Positions 52,051-61,240 of a stretch of 64,000 bases of DNA are shown here, one piece after another. The position numbers and the translations under genes are program-made. The notes under the pieces were generated by a model, which saw only the letters and a program-made list of their open reading frames with translations, was not told where the DNA came from and did not search any database. Source of the DNA: Bacteroides luti (GTDB taxonomy: Bacteria; Bacteroidota; Bacteroidia; Bacteroidales; Bacteroidaceae); assembly GCF_900128905.1 (NCBI RefSeq), contig NZ_FQTV01000001.1, positions 62,001 to 126,000 on the forward strand. The letters run 5' to 3'. Within the stretch, counting starts at the first letter, position 1, and every line of letters begins with the position of its first letter.

Positions 52051-55000
52051 AGGAAGGAATCTGGCTTCTCTGGAAGGAGACTTTGAATTGGACTTTACGG
52101 CAGAACCGTTGAAGTCGGCAGGTATTTTTGCCATTACCGGAAGCACCGGAGCTGGGAAATCAACCTTGCTGGATGCTTTGTGTCTGGCTCTTTTTGATAC
52201 CACACCGCGATTGAGCAGTGTAACCAGCAACGCCAATATTCAGGACAATAAGAACGATTCCATTACCTTGAAAGATAGTCGGAATATTCTTCGCAGAGGT
52301 GCTGTGGATGGAATGGCGGAAGTCGATTTTGTGGCACTCGGCGGAGATCATTATCGTTCTACATGGACGGTAGGAAGGGCCGGAAGCAAGTTCTCCGGGC
52401 GACTGAGGAATGTCTCTATCAAGCTTGTAAATCTTACAACCACTGTGGAGGAACAGGGCACAAAGACGGAACTGTTGAAACAGATAGTAGATCTTATCGG
52501 CCTCACGTTCGATCAGTTTACCCGCGCCGTATTACTGGCGCAAGGTGATTTTGCCACGTTTCTGAAAGCGAAATCAACAGAAAAGGCTGAGCTGCTCGAG
52601 AAGTTGACGGGTACCAATGTTTATTCGCGTATCTCGCAGTCTATCTATCGGAAAACGCAGGAAGCGGATGCTGAACTCAATGTGCTGAAAGATAGGATTA
52701 AAGGAATTGAATTGCTCACGGAAGAGCAGATAGAGGCTTTGGAACTGGAAAGAAAACAGATTGCCGAAAGCTCCGGAGTGATAAAGAAGTGTGCTGAAAT
52801 CCTGAACCAAAAGATTGGCTGGATTAAGCAGGAGCAGGAGCTTATAAAGGAAGTATCGCAGGCACAGACTCTTCTTGGAGAGTCTAAAACGGCTATTGAA
52901 GCAGCTAAACCTAGATACGAATATGTGGCAAGGGTGGATGAAGTGCAGGAGATTCGCGATGTGTATAACGAATTGCAAAACTCTCAGAAGCAATGTGTTG
53001 CCTACCGGAACAGTTTGCAGACAAAGCTCCAGGAGGAAAAGAAGAATGCTGAATTACTTGCTGTTGCCAAAGAGAATCTGAAAGTTTGTGAAGCTAAACA
53101 ACTGAAGGTAAATGAAGCCTTTGAGAAGGCTGAACCGGAGATTCTTCGCGCTCGTGAACTGGATGCTAAGTTGGAGGTGGTTACACGCAACGGCGTTCAG
53201 GCAAAGAAGGAATTTGATGCTGCCAAGGCTCTTAAAGAAAGAACAGAGAGTAATATTGCTGCTACTCAAAAGCTGCTGGATAATGAGCTGAAACGGGCAA
53301 AGGAACTCGATAGCTGGTTTGAAGCACAAAGTATCTACAAGGAACTAATACCTCGTACGGAACTGATTGTAAACTTATTGAATACAGCTCAAACGTCAAT
53401 GAAGCAGTCGGCCAATAGCGAAAAAACGCTCAAGAGCCGTAAGGAAGTGCTCGAGGGTGATAAAAAGAAACTGGAAGCCTTTCAAAAGGAGGCCGAAAGA
53501 CTGGATAAACTGTTGCCGGCGGAGATTCTTGCATTACGCGAAAAACTGTCGGACGGAGTGCCTTGTCCGGTGTGCGGGAGTCTACATCATCCGCTTCGTG
53601 TAGAAGGTGTAAGCAACGAAGCTAATCTGGAAGAGGAAGAACTGAACCGTGCCAAGGAGAGTGTAAAGAAGCAATTGGAAGAGCTGAACGCAGGTATCGA
53701 GGAATCAAATAAGGAGATTACCCGCCTCGCAACGATGGTTGAGAGTTACACTCAGCAATACAAGGATGCCTTTGCCGATGCTGATTCTTATCTTGCCGCT
53801 CTGCCCGCATGGAAAGCTGAATTTGAACAAGGCGCACTTCAAGTAAAACTTCAGAAGTTAGCTGCTGAATGGTCTAATAATCAGGTAGAACTGAATCTGA
53901 TAAAAGATAAGAGCATAAACCTGCAGACGGCTCTTACAGGAGAGAAAAAGAATCTGGAAGAGGCTATTAAGGGAGAGGAAGAAAAGACTAAGAAGCTGGC
54001 TGATTACCGTACTGAATATAACGATCTGGCAGCTGAAAGGAAAAAGCTGCTTGACGGTAAAAAGGCTGATGAGGTGGCAGGTGCTTTCCAAAAAGAAAAA
54101 AAGGGCATTGAAGAGGAATTCAGGAAATTGAGCGAAGAACTGAATAAGCTGAATGCAAACAGCGAGAGTCTGAAAGGGGGAATCAAGGAGGTTACAGTTA
54201 TGCTTGAACACCTCGATGAACGAAACAAAATATTGCAAAACAGCGTAGGAGAGTGGATTGCACAAAAGAACGGGGCAATTACCTTGGAACTGTTAGCCGA
54301 ACTCTTGCAGAAAGATAGTGCATGGCTAACGAATGAAAAGAGGGCACTCGATCAGCTGAAGAAGAATGAAATTACTATCAGTGCTACGTTAGATGAACGT
54401 AAGAAGAAGCTGGAACAACATCAGTCGGCCGAAGTCCGTCCGCAAGGTGAAGAAGAATCAATGGAAAATCTGCAGACTCAATTACAGGATGCAAACACCC
54501 AACTGGATGCTATGCTGAAGCGGGATGCTACGATTGATGCAATCTTTGCCAATCATAAGCAAGGCAAGGAAAAGGTGAAGAAGATTGAGAAAGAACTTCC
54601 GGTGAAAGAGGCTTTGGCTGAGAACTGGAAGAAGCTTAATCAGCTCTTTGGATCGGCTTCCGGCTCTAAATTTAAGGAGATTGCGCAGGGCTACACGCTA
54701 GATGTGTTGCTTACTTACGCCAATAAGCATCTGCAGGAACTTTCCAAGCGTTACGAACTGAAACGAATTCCCGAAACCTTGGGACTGGAAGTTATCGACT
54801 TGGATATGCTTGGCGAGATAAGAAGTGTGCATACACTGTCGGGAGGAGAATCGTTTCTGGTCTCTCTGGCATTGGCTTTGGGGCTATCGTCTCTGTCATC
54901 GAACCGCATGAAAGTGGAGTCATTGTTTATCGATGAAGGCTTTGGCTCTCTGGATGCTGAAACACTGGGTGTTGCCATGGATGCTCTTGAGCGACTTCAG

Positions 55001-55120
55001 ACACAAGGTCGGAAGATTGGTGTAATCTCTCATGTTAGTGAGATGAACGAGCATATTGCCACGCAGGTTAGGGTAGAAAAAACAGTGAATGGCAGAAGTA
55101 AAATAGAAGTTGTTGGGTAA
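52031..55120 (+). CDS. sbcC: Exonuclease subunit SbcC (Rad50-like ATPase)
   Basis: 1029 residues. N-terminal Walker A GSTGAGKSTLLDAL (about 37-50), long coiled coils with a zinc hook GVPCPVCGSLHH near residue 515, and the C-terminal ABC half: LSGGESFLVSLALALG signature and SLFIDEGFGSLD Walker B. Length and layout are complete. Forms the ATPase arm of the SbcCD complex. Confidence 0.96.
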   Translation: MKILAIRGRNLASLEGDFELDFTAEPLKSAGIFAITGSTGAGKSTLLDALCLALFDTTPRLSSVTSNANIQDNKNDSITLKDSRNILRRGAVDGMAEVDFVALGGDHYRSTWTVGRAGSKFSGRLRNVSIKLVNLTTTVEEQGTKTELLKQIVDLIGLTFDQFTRAVLLAQGDFATFLKAKSTEKAELLEKLTGTNVYSRISQSIYRKTQEADAELNVLKDRIKGIELLTEEQIEALELERKQIAESSGVIKKCAEILNQKIGWIKQEQELIKEVSQAQTLLGESKTAIEAAKPRYEYVARVDEVQEIRDVYNELQNSQKQCVAYRNSLQTKLQEEKKNAELLAVAKENLKVCEAKQLKVNEAFEKAEPEILRARELDAKLEVVTRNGVQAKKEFDAAKALKERTESNIAATQKLLDNELKRAKELDSWFEAQSIYKELIPRTELIVNLLNTAQTSMKQSANSEKTLKSRKEVLEGDKKKLEAFQKEAERLDKLLPAEILALREKLSDGVPCPVCGSLHHPLRVEGVSNEANLEEEELNRAKESVKKQLEELNAGIEESNKEITRLATMVESYTQQYKDAFADADSYLAALPAWKAEFEQGALQVKLQKLAAEWSNNQVELNLIKDKSINLQTALTGEKKNLEEAIKGEEEKTKKLADYRTEYNDLAAERKKLLDGKKADEVAGAFQKEKKGIEEEFRKLSEELNKLNANSESLKGGIKEVTVMLEHLDERNKILQNSVGEWIAQKNGAITLELLAELLQKDSAWLTNEKRALDQLKKNEITISATLDERKKKLEQHQSAEVRPQGEEESMENLQTQLQDANTQLDAMLKRDATIDAIFANHKQGKEKVKKIEKELPVKEALAENWKKLNQLFGSASGSKFKEIAQGYTLDVLLTYANKHLQELSKRYELKRIPETLGLEVIDLDMLGEIRSVHTLSGGESFLVSLALALGLSSLSSNRMKVESLFIDEGFGSLDAETLGVAMDALERLQTQGRKIGVISHVSEMNEHIATQVRVEKTVNGRSKIEVVG

Positions 55121-55157
55121 TACCCACTATAATAAAACGAACATTTAATTTAATAGT

Positions 55158-57488
55158 ATGAATTATTTATTTAGATCCTTATTATTTACGTTGATTCTTA
55201 GTATGGCTGTCTGTACTAACGCACAGACACAGTCGTCGGGAGGAACATTCAAGGCAGGCAAGAATACATTCCTGCTGAATGACAAGCCTTTTGTTATCAA
55301 AGCAGCAGAAATACACTATCCGCGTATTCCCGATGCTTATTGGGAGCAACGTATTGAAATGTGTAAATCGCTTGGAATGAATACCCTTTGTCTGTATGTG
55401 TTCTGGAATCTGCACGAACAGAATCCCGATGAGTTCGATTTTACAGGCAACAAAGATATTGCCCGTTTCTGCCGCTTGGCACAGAAACATGGTATGTATG
55501 TTATTGTTCGTCCAGGTCCGTATGTATGTGCTGAGTGGGAAATGGGCGGACTGCCTTGGTGGTTGCTCAAGAAGGACGTAAAGCTCCGTACACTCGATTC
55601 TTATTACATGGAGCGTGTGCGCAAGTTTATGAAGGAAATTGGCAAGCAACTGGCTGATCTTCAGATTACCCGTGGTGGTAATATCATTATGGTTCAGGTA
55701 GAAAACGAATATGGTTCTTATGGCACAGATAAGCCTTATGTAAGTGCAATCAGAGATATCGTTCGTGAATCGGGCTTTACCGAAGTTCCTCTGTTTCAGT
55801 GCGACTGGAGTTCTAACTTTACCAATAATGCGTTGGACGATTTGTTGTGGACTGTAAACTTCGGTACCGGTGCCAACATTGAAAACCAGTTCAAAAAGCT
55901 AAAGAGTCTTCGTCCAGAATCTCCGCTGATGTGCAGTGAGTTCTGGTCTGGATGGTTCGACCACTGGGGACGCAAGCACGAAACCCGCGATGGTGCCACA
56001 ATGGTAGCCGGTTTAAAGGATATGCTTGACCAGAATATCTCTTTCAGTCTGTACATGACTCACGGAGGAACCACCTTCGGTCATTGGGGAGGTGCCAATA
56101 ATCCGGCATACTCAGCTATGTGTAGTTCTTATGATTACGATGCTCCGATCAGTGAAGCCGGATGGACAACACCTAAGTTCTGGCAGTTACGTGAACTTCT
56201 TTCCAAATATGTAGCTCCTGGAGAAAAGCTTGCCGATGTGCCTGCAGCCTATCCGGTTATTGAAATTCCGGCAATCAAGTTCGAAACTGCTGCTCCTTTG
56301 TTTGCCAACCTTCCCGCTCCAAAGAAGAGTGTGGATATCAAACCAATGGAACAGTTCAATCAGGGTTGGGGAACCATTTTGTACCGCACTACTTTGCCTC
56401 AGGTAAAAGCAGGAACAAACTTGCTTATTACTGAAATGCATGACTGGGCTCAGATCTTTGTCAATGGCAAACTGATTGGTCGCTTAGATCGCCGTCACGG
56501 AGAAAACAGCGTAACGCTTCCAGCCCTTAAAGCCGGTGCCAGACTGGATATTCTGGTGGAAGCTATGGGACGTGTAAACTTCGATAAATCTATCCACGAT
56601 CGTAAAGGTATTACCGAAAAGGTAGAGCTACTTTTAAATGGCAATGCCGTTAACTTGAAAAACTGGACAGTCTACAACTTCCCGGTTGATTACAAATTCG
56701 TTCAGAACAAGAAATATACTGCAAAGGGTAAACAAACTATGCCTGCCTATTACCGTGCAACGTTCAATCTGAAAGAAACAGGAGATACCTTCTTGGATAT
56801 GCAAACTTGGGGTAAAGGTATGGTTTGGGTAAACGGACATGCCATGGGAAGAATCTGGGAGATCGGTCCACAGCAAACTCTTTACATGCCTGGTTGCTGG
56901 TTGAAGAAGGGTGAAAACGAGATTATTGTTCTCGACCTGAAAGGTCCTCAGCAAGCCATAGTGAAAGGTTTGAAAAAGCCAATTCTTGATATGCTTCGTG
57001 AGAAAGCTCCTGAAACACACCGCAAGAATGGTCAGAAGCTGGATCTTCAGAACGAAACAGCAGTAGCGCAAGGCGCATTTACAATTCGTAATGGCTGGCA
57101 GGAAGTGAAGTTCAATGAAGTAAAAGGACGCTATTTCTGTCTGGAAGGACTATCATCTTTCGATGGCAGCAATATAGCTTCTGTTGCAGAGCTACACGTA
57201 CTGGGAGCCGATGGTCAGCCACTATCACGTGAAAACTGGAAAATCCTTTATGCAGACAGCGAGGAAACCAGAAGCGGCAACCGCACAGCCGACAAGATAT
57301 TCGACCTTCAGGAATCTACATTCTGGAGTGCGGTAGACAATGCAGCTTATCCTCATCAGGTTGTGATAGATCTTGGAAAGGATGCAGTAGTTACAGGCTT
57401 CAGATATCTGCCACGAGCAGAAAAAGGTTGTCCGGGAATGATTAAGGATTATAGAGTCTACTTAAAGGGAACTCCTTTTAAGTACTAA
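55158..57488 (+). CDS. GH35 beta-galactosidase with C-terminal F5/8 domain
   Basis: 776 residues. Signal peptide ending about residue 22 (AVCTNAQTQ). GH35 catalytic domain: AEIHYPRIP, GMYVIVRPGPYVCAEWEMGGLPWWL, acid/base Glu184 in QVENEYGS, nucleophile Glu261 in CSEFWSGWFDHWG. Then jelly-roll domains and a discoidin-like (F5/8) domain near 640-776 (QEVKFNEVKGRYFCLEG). Removes terminal beta-galactose. With the GH53 enzyme downstream (59790) it would degrade beta-1,4-galactan or arabinogalactan side chains. Confidence 0.94.
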   Translation: MNYLFRSLLFTLILSMAVCTNAQTQSSGGTFKAGKNTFLLNDKPFVIKAAEIHYPRIPDAYWEQRIEMCKSLGMNTLCLYVFWNLHEQNPDEFDFTGNKDIARFCRLAQKHGMYVIVRPGPYVCAEWEMGGLPWWLLKKDVKLRTLDSYYMERVRKFMKEIGKQLADLQITRGGNIIMVQVENEYGSYGTDKPYVSAIRDIVRESGFTEVPLFQCDWSSNFTNNALDDLLWTVNFGTGANIENQFKKLKSLRPESPLMCSEFWSGWFDHWGRKHETRDGATMVAGLKDMLDQNISFSLYMTHGGTTFGHWGGANNPAYSAMCSSYDYDAPISEAGWTTPKFWQLRELLSKYVAPGEKLADVPAAYPVIEIPAIKFETAAPLFANLPAPKKSVDIKPMEQFNQGWGTILYRTTLPQVKAGTNLLITEMHDWAQIFVNGKLIGRLDRRHGENSVTLPALKAGARLDILVEAMGRVNFDKSIHDRKGITEKVELLLNGNAVNLKNWTVYNFPVDYKFVQNKKYTAKGKQTMPAYYRATFNLKETGDTFLDMQTWGKGMVWVNGHAMGRIWEIGPQQTLYMPGCWLKKGENEIIVLDLKGPQQAIVKGLKKPILDMLREKAPETHRKNGQKLDLQNETAVAQGAFTIRNGWQEVKFNEVKGRYFCLEGLSSFDGSNIASVAELHVLGADGQPLSRENWKILYADSEETRSGNRTADKIFDLQESTFWSAVDNAAYPHQVVIDLGKDAVVTGFRYLPRAEKGCPGMIKDYRVYLKGTPFKY

Positions 57489-57506
57489 GCCTAAGTTTTT
57501 ATTTCG

Positions 57507-57556
57507 ATGCCTTCTTACAAATTGCATTTTTATGGATGTATTTTGCAGGAAGGCAT
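57507..57556 (+). terminator. Terminator-like hairpin after the GH35 gene
   Basis: ATGCCTTC / GAAGGCAT at the base, with a partly paired interior of TTGCAT/ATGTATTTTGCA. Confidence 0.5.
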
Positions 57557-57678
57557 TGTTGCATTTAAGAGAATATTTAGCTGAATTAAATTTTTTCTTA
57601 TATTGTTAACTAATTGTATTTAATTTTGCATATTTTTGAGTATTGAACAATTTGGTTAAAGTAAAACAGATGTAGACG

Positions 57679-59562
57679 ATGAATAAGATTATAGAAAATA
57701 TAAAAATTGTACTTGTTTGTTCTTTCTTTATTTGTACGTCCTCAATTCTAAGGGCACAAGATAATATTGTAATGCAGAAAGAGGACTCCTCAAATACTGC
57801 AATATTGCATGATTATCAAAATAAACTGGCTAAAATAGAGCAACAACGCATTCTCGATTCAGTGCAAAGAAAAGACTTAGAGGCGCAACTAAAGTCTTTA
57901 AAGACAATGGATAATCTTAAAAAGGAGGAACTCCAAAAACAACTTCAGGCACTTAATAATAGAGAAAAAGACAGACTCGCTCAAAAAAAAGCACAAATTG
58001 ATTTAATGAAGCACACAGCTAAAGGCTACCCGGTGATGGGCTTTTTTAAAGACACTCTATTTATTATATATAGCAAAATAGGTAGTTTTACTGCTGCAGA
58101 AAGAGCTAAAGCTGTAAGTAATAGGATCTACGGTTTAAGTGATATTTTTAATTTTATGCCCGATTCTTTAAAATTAATCGATGCAGAAACATCTGTTGAT
58201 TTGTTTTATGGTGATAAAATTATTATGAGTGTTACAGAAAATGATGCTATATGGAATAACTCTACAAAACAACTACTGGCAAATAAATATAAAGAAATAA
58301 TAGGAAACGCCGTAATGCATCATAATGATGAAGTAAGTTTCCCCGTTTTGGCAAAGAACATAGGATTAGCAATACTTGTGTTTTTAATAATGGGAGGAGG
58401 GCTTCTCTATTCCGGTAAATTATTTAAGTGGACTTTTATTCAGATTATAAAGCAAAAAGGTAAAATTGTAAGTGGAATAAAAATTAAGAATTATACTTTG
58501 CTTGACGCCGACCGCCAAGTCCGGATTCTTGTTTCAATTAATAATATCTTTAAATGGTTTATCTATTTATTGATAATTTATATTGCTTTGACAATACTTT
58601 TTAGCATTTTTCCATGGACTGAAAATCTTGCTAATATTCTCTTTTTTTATATTGTTAATCCCATAAAGAAAATAGCAACAGGGTTCTGGAATTATCTTCC
58701 TAATTTGATAACAGTTATTGTTATTGTTGTTGTTTTTCATTATATACTGAAAGGTTTTCATTTTCTGAAAACAGAAATAGAAAAGGAAAATCTGCGATTG
58801 CCGTCATTCTATCCGGAATGGGCAAATCCCACTTATCAAATTATCCGGATACTTATTTATGCTTTTATGTTAGTTGCTATTTTTCCTTATCTTCCGGGAA
58901 GTGATTCACATATTTTTCAGGGTGTTTCTGTCTTTCTAGGATTTCTCTTTACATTTGGATCAAGTGGCTCTATTTCAAATATTGTTGCTGGATTTGTAAT
59001 TACTTATATGCGGTTATTTACTATTGGCGATAGGGTGAAGATTGGTGAAATAGTAGGCGATGTAATTGAGAAGTCGTTATTAGTAACAAGAATAAGAACC
59101 ATTAAAAATGAAATAATATCTATTCCCAATTCAATTGTAATGGCAAGCCACACCATTAATTATAATCGCGATGCTGTTAATAATGGACTTATTATTTACA
59201 CAACAGTTACAATTGGGTATGATGTCCCATGGAAAGATGTTCATCAGGCGTTGATTGATGCATCTCTAAGAACGGAATTTGTTTTACATGATCCTAAGCC
59301 ATTTGTATTGCAAACAAGTTTAGATGATTTTTATGTCTCTTATGAAATAAACGCGTATATTAATGAGCCAAATAAGCAAGCCGTTATATATTCAGATCTT
59401 CGTCAAAATATACAGGATGTTTTCAATGAGAGAGGTATCGAAATAATGTCACCTCATTATAGAGCTTTGAGAGATGGAAATCAATCTTCTATTCCTGCAG
59501 AACATTTACCAGAAGACTACAAAACGCCGACTTTTAATATAAATATGAGAAAGGGAAATTAG
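57679..59562 (+). CDS. Mechanosensitive ion channel (MscS family) with coiled-coil domain
   Basis: 627 residues. Signal peptide, then a periplasmic coiled-coil (LAKIEQQRILDSVQRKDLEAQL), several membrane helices (about 230-250, 290-315, 335-360, 390-420) and the MscS core: FLFTFGSSGSISNIVAGFVITYMRLFTIGDRVKIGE (pore helix and beta domain), VIEKSLLVTRIRTIKNEIISIPNS. Releases solutes on osmotic downshock. -7 box TAATTTTG at 57621-57628. Confidence 0.93.
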   Translation: MNKIIENIKIVLVCSFFICTSSILRAQDNIVMQKEDSSNTAILHDYQNKLAKIEQQRILDSVQRKDLEAQLKSLKTMDNLKKEELQKQLQALNNREKDRLAQKKAQIDLMKHTAKGYPVMGFFKDTLFIIYSKIGSFTAAERAKAVSNRIYGLSDIFNFMPDSLKLIDAETSVDLFYGDKIIMSVTENDAIWNNSTKQLLANKYKEIIGNAVMHHNDEVSFPVLAKNIGLAILVFLIMGGGLLYSGKLFKWTFIQIIKQKGKIVSGIKIKNYTLLDADRQVRILVSINNIFKWFIYLLIIYIALTILFSIFPWTENLANILFFYIVNPIKKIATGFWNYLPNLITVIVIVVVFHYILKGFHFLKTEIEKENLRLPSFYPEWANPTYQIIRILIYAFMLVAIFPYLPGSDSHIFQGVSVFLGFLFTFGSSGSISNIVAGFVITYMRLFTIGDRVKIGEIVGDVIEKSLLVTRIRTIKNEIISIPNSIVMASHTINYNRDAVNNGLIIYTTVTIGYDVPWKDVHQALIDASLRTEFVLHDPKPFVLQTSLDDFYVSYEINAYINEPNKQAVIYSDLRQNIQDVFNERGIEIMSPHYRALRDGNQSSIPAEHLPEDYKTPTFNINMRKGN

Positions 59563-59599
59563 AATAAGAATATTTATTATTTGCAATTTTAAATCTTAA

Positions 59600-59620
59600 A
59601 GAAATGAAATATTCATTTCT
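59600..59620. repeat. Short perfect inverted repeat after the channel gene
   Basis: AGAAATGAA, loop ATA, TTCATTTCT. Confidence 0.5.
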
Positions 59621-59789
59621 TGATAATTATACGTGGAATATGTACAGCTACTTTTAAACAATATACTTGTCCTTTTTCTATTCAAATAGTTACTTTTTGT
59701 ATTATAAGTTCTGTTTCTATATTGAAACAAGTTTGATATAATACTCTATTTTTGTACCTATGTTCTATCTATAAAACTATATATTACTT

Positions 59790-60824
59790 ATGAAAAACAT
59801 TAAATCAATCATTGTATTATTTCTTTTATTCTTTAGCGCCAGTTCTTGCGGCTCAAAGGAAGATAATGAGGAAGTCATTGTTACTCCCGAAACTGGTACT
59901 TTTGCCAAAGGAGCTGATGTGAGCTGGATTACCGAAATGGAGGCTTCTGGGAAGAAATTTTATAATGCTTCGGGCACTGCTATGGAAGGTATGGCCTTGC
60001 TTAAGAGTCTTGGTATGAATGCTGTGAGATTACGCGTGTGGGTAAATCCTTCTGACGGATGGTGTAATAAGGCAGATTTACTGGTTAAGGCTAAGAGAGC
60101 AAAGAGTCTGAATATGCGTATAATGATTGATTTTCATTACAGCGATTCCTGGGCAGATCCGGGAAAACAAACCAAGCCGGCTGCCTGGACAAGTTATAAC
60201 CTTAGTGAACTGAAAACTGCTGTGGCCAATCATACAAAAGATGTACTCAACGAACTGAAGTCCAACAGCATTACTCCTGAATGGGTGCAAGTTGGTAATG
60301 AAACAGGGAATGGTATGTTGTGGGAAGATGGTAAAGCTTCAGTAAATATGAAGAATTATGCAGAGTTGTCAAACGCTGGATACGATGCTGTGAAATCTGT
60401 TTTCCCGAATGCCAAGGTTATTATTCATCTTCAGAATGGCTATGATAATTCATTGTTTCGTTGGCTGTTTGATGGCTTGAAGAACAACGGAGGAAAATGG
60501 GATGTGATTGGAATGTCTCTTTATCCTTCGGCAACAAACTGGTCTGCGATGAATGATCAGTGCCTTATTAATATGAATGATATGGTTGCCAGATATGGCT
60601 CGGAGGTTATGGTTTGCGAAGTTGGTATGAGCTGGGATTCTTCTACTGCATGTAATTCTTTTCTTAAGGATATTATAGCTAAAACGAAATCGGTAAGCAA
60701 TAATAAAGGAATAGGAGTTTTCTATTGGGAACCTGAAGCTTATGGAGGTTGGAAAAGCTATAGTCTGGGAGCTTTTGATAACAGTGGTAAACCTACGGTT
60801 GCATTGAATGCTTTTAATGATTAA
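59790..60824 (+). CDS. GH53 endo-beta-1,4-galactanase, lipoprotein
   Basis: 344 residues. Lipoprotein signal with Cys at about residue 20 (SASSCGSK). GH53 (beta/alpha)8-barrel: FAKGADVSWITEMEASGKKFYN, acid/base Glu171 in VGNETGNGMLW, nucleophile Glu277 in VCEVGMSW, and FYWEPEAYGGW. Cleaves inner beta-1,4-galactan links. A TATTTTTG -7 box at 59747-59754 shows a separate promoter from the GH35 gene. Confidence 0.93.
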   Translation: MKNIKSIIVLFLLFFSASSCGSKEDNEEVIVTPETGTFAKGADVSWITEMEASGKKFYNASGTAMEGMALLKSLGMNAVRLRVWVNPSDGWCNKADLLVKAKRAKSLNMRIMIDFHYSDSWADPGKQTKPAAWTSYNLSELKTAVANHTKDVLNELKSNSITPEWVQVGNETGNGMLWEDGKASVNMKNYAELSNAGYDAVKSVFPNAKVIIHLQNGYDNSLFRWLFDGLKNNGGKWDVIGMSLYPSATNWSAMNDQCLINMNDMVARYGSEVMVCEVGMSWDSSTACNSFLKDIIAKTKSVSNNKGIGVFYWEPEAYGGWKSYSLGAFDNSGKPTVALNAFND

Positions 60825-61240
60825 AACGGTTCTTTAATCCTAAATTCAAGTGTTAAATGCAACTGATTGAATTTTAGATTGAATGTTTTTTCAGAGAAGG
60901 GGAAGATGTTTGTGAGTTTAACCATTTCCTCTGCTGAAAAGGATGCAAGGTCATTGTTTTGGCAGAGCCTTCCTTGTAAATGCTTTAAAAATATGAATGT
61001 CAGTAAATGCAAGTTCATCGTTTTAGTAGATACCTCTATAGTTGTTAAACCAGGAAAAGTTTTTTCAATAATCTATCTCTTTCAATAATCTATATTTTCA
61101 ATATTAGATCAATTTCAATTGGTTTATCTCTTTTATCGGCTTAAAGCCATTTTCTCTGTTGGCGCTATATACAGAAAATTACAAAAAACAGAATCCAGGC
61201 AAACTTAACGTTTTACCTGGATTCTGTTTTTTGTTTCTAT
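60825..61240. other. Convergent gap with terminator, no gene
   Basis: Contains TTTCAATAATCTAT repeated twice near 61065-61095, and a hairpin with 18-bp arms. No coding frame is convincing. Confidence 0.5.
61182..61233. terminator. Bidirectional terminator between GH53 and tamB
   Basis: CAAAAAACAGAATCCAGG and CCTGGATTCTGTTTTTTG, a perfect 18-bp stem, T-rich on both strands. Confidence 0.9.
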
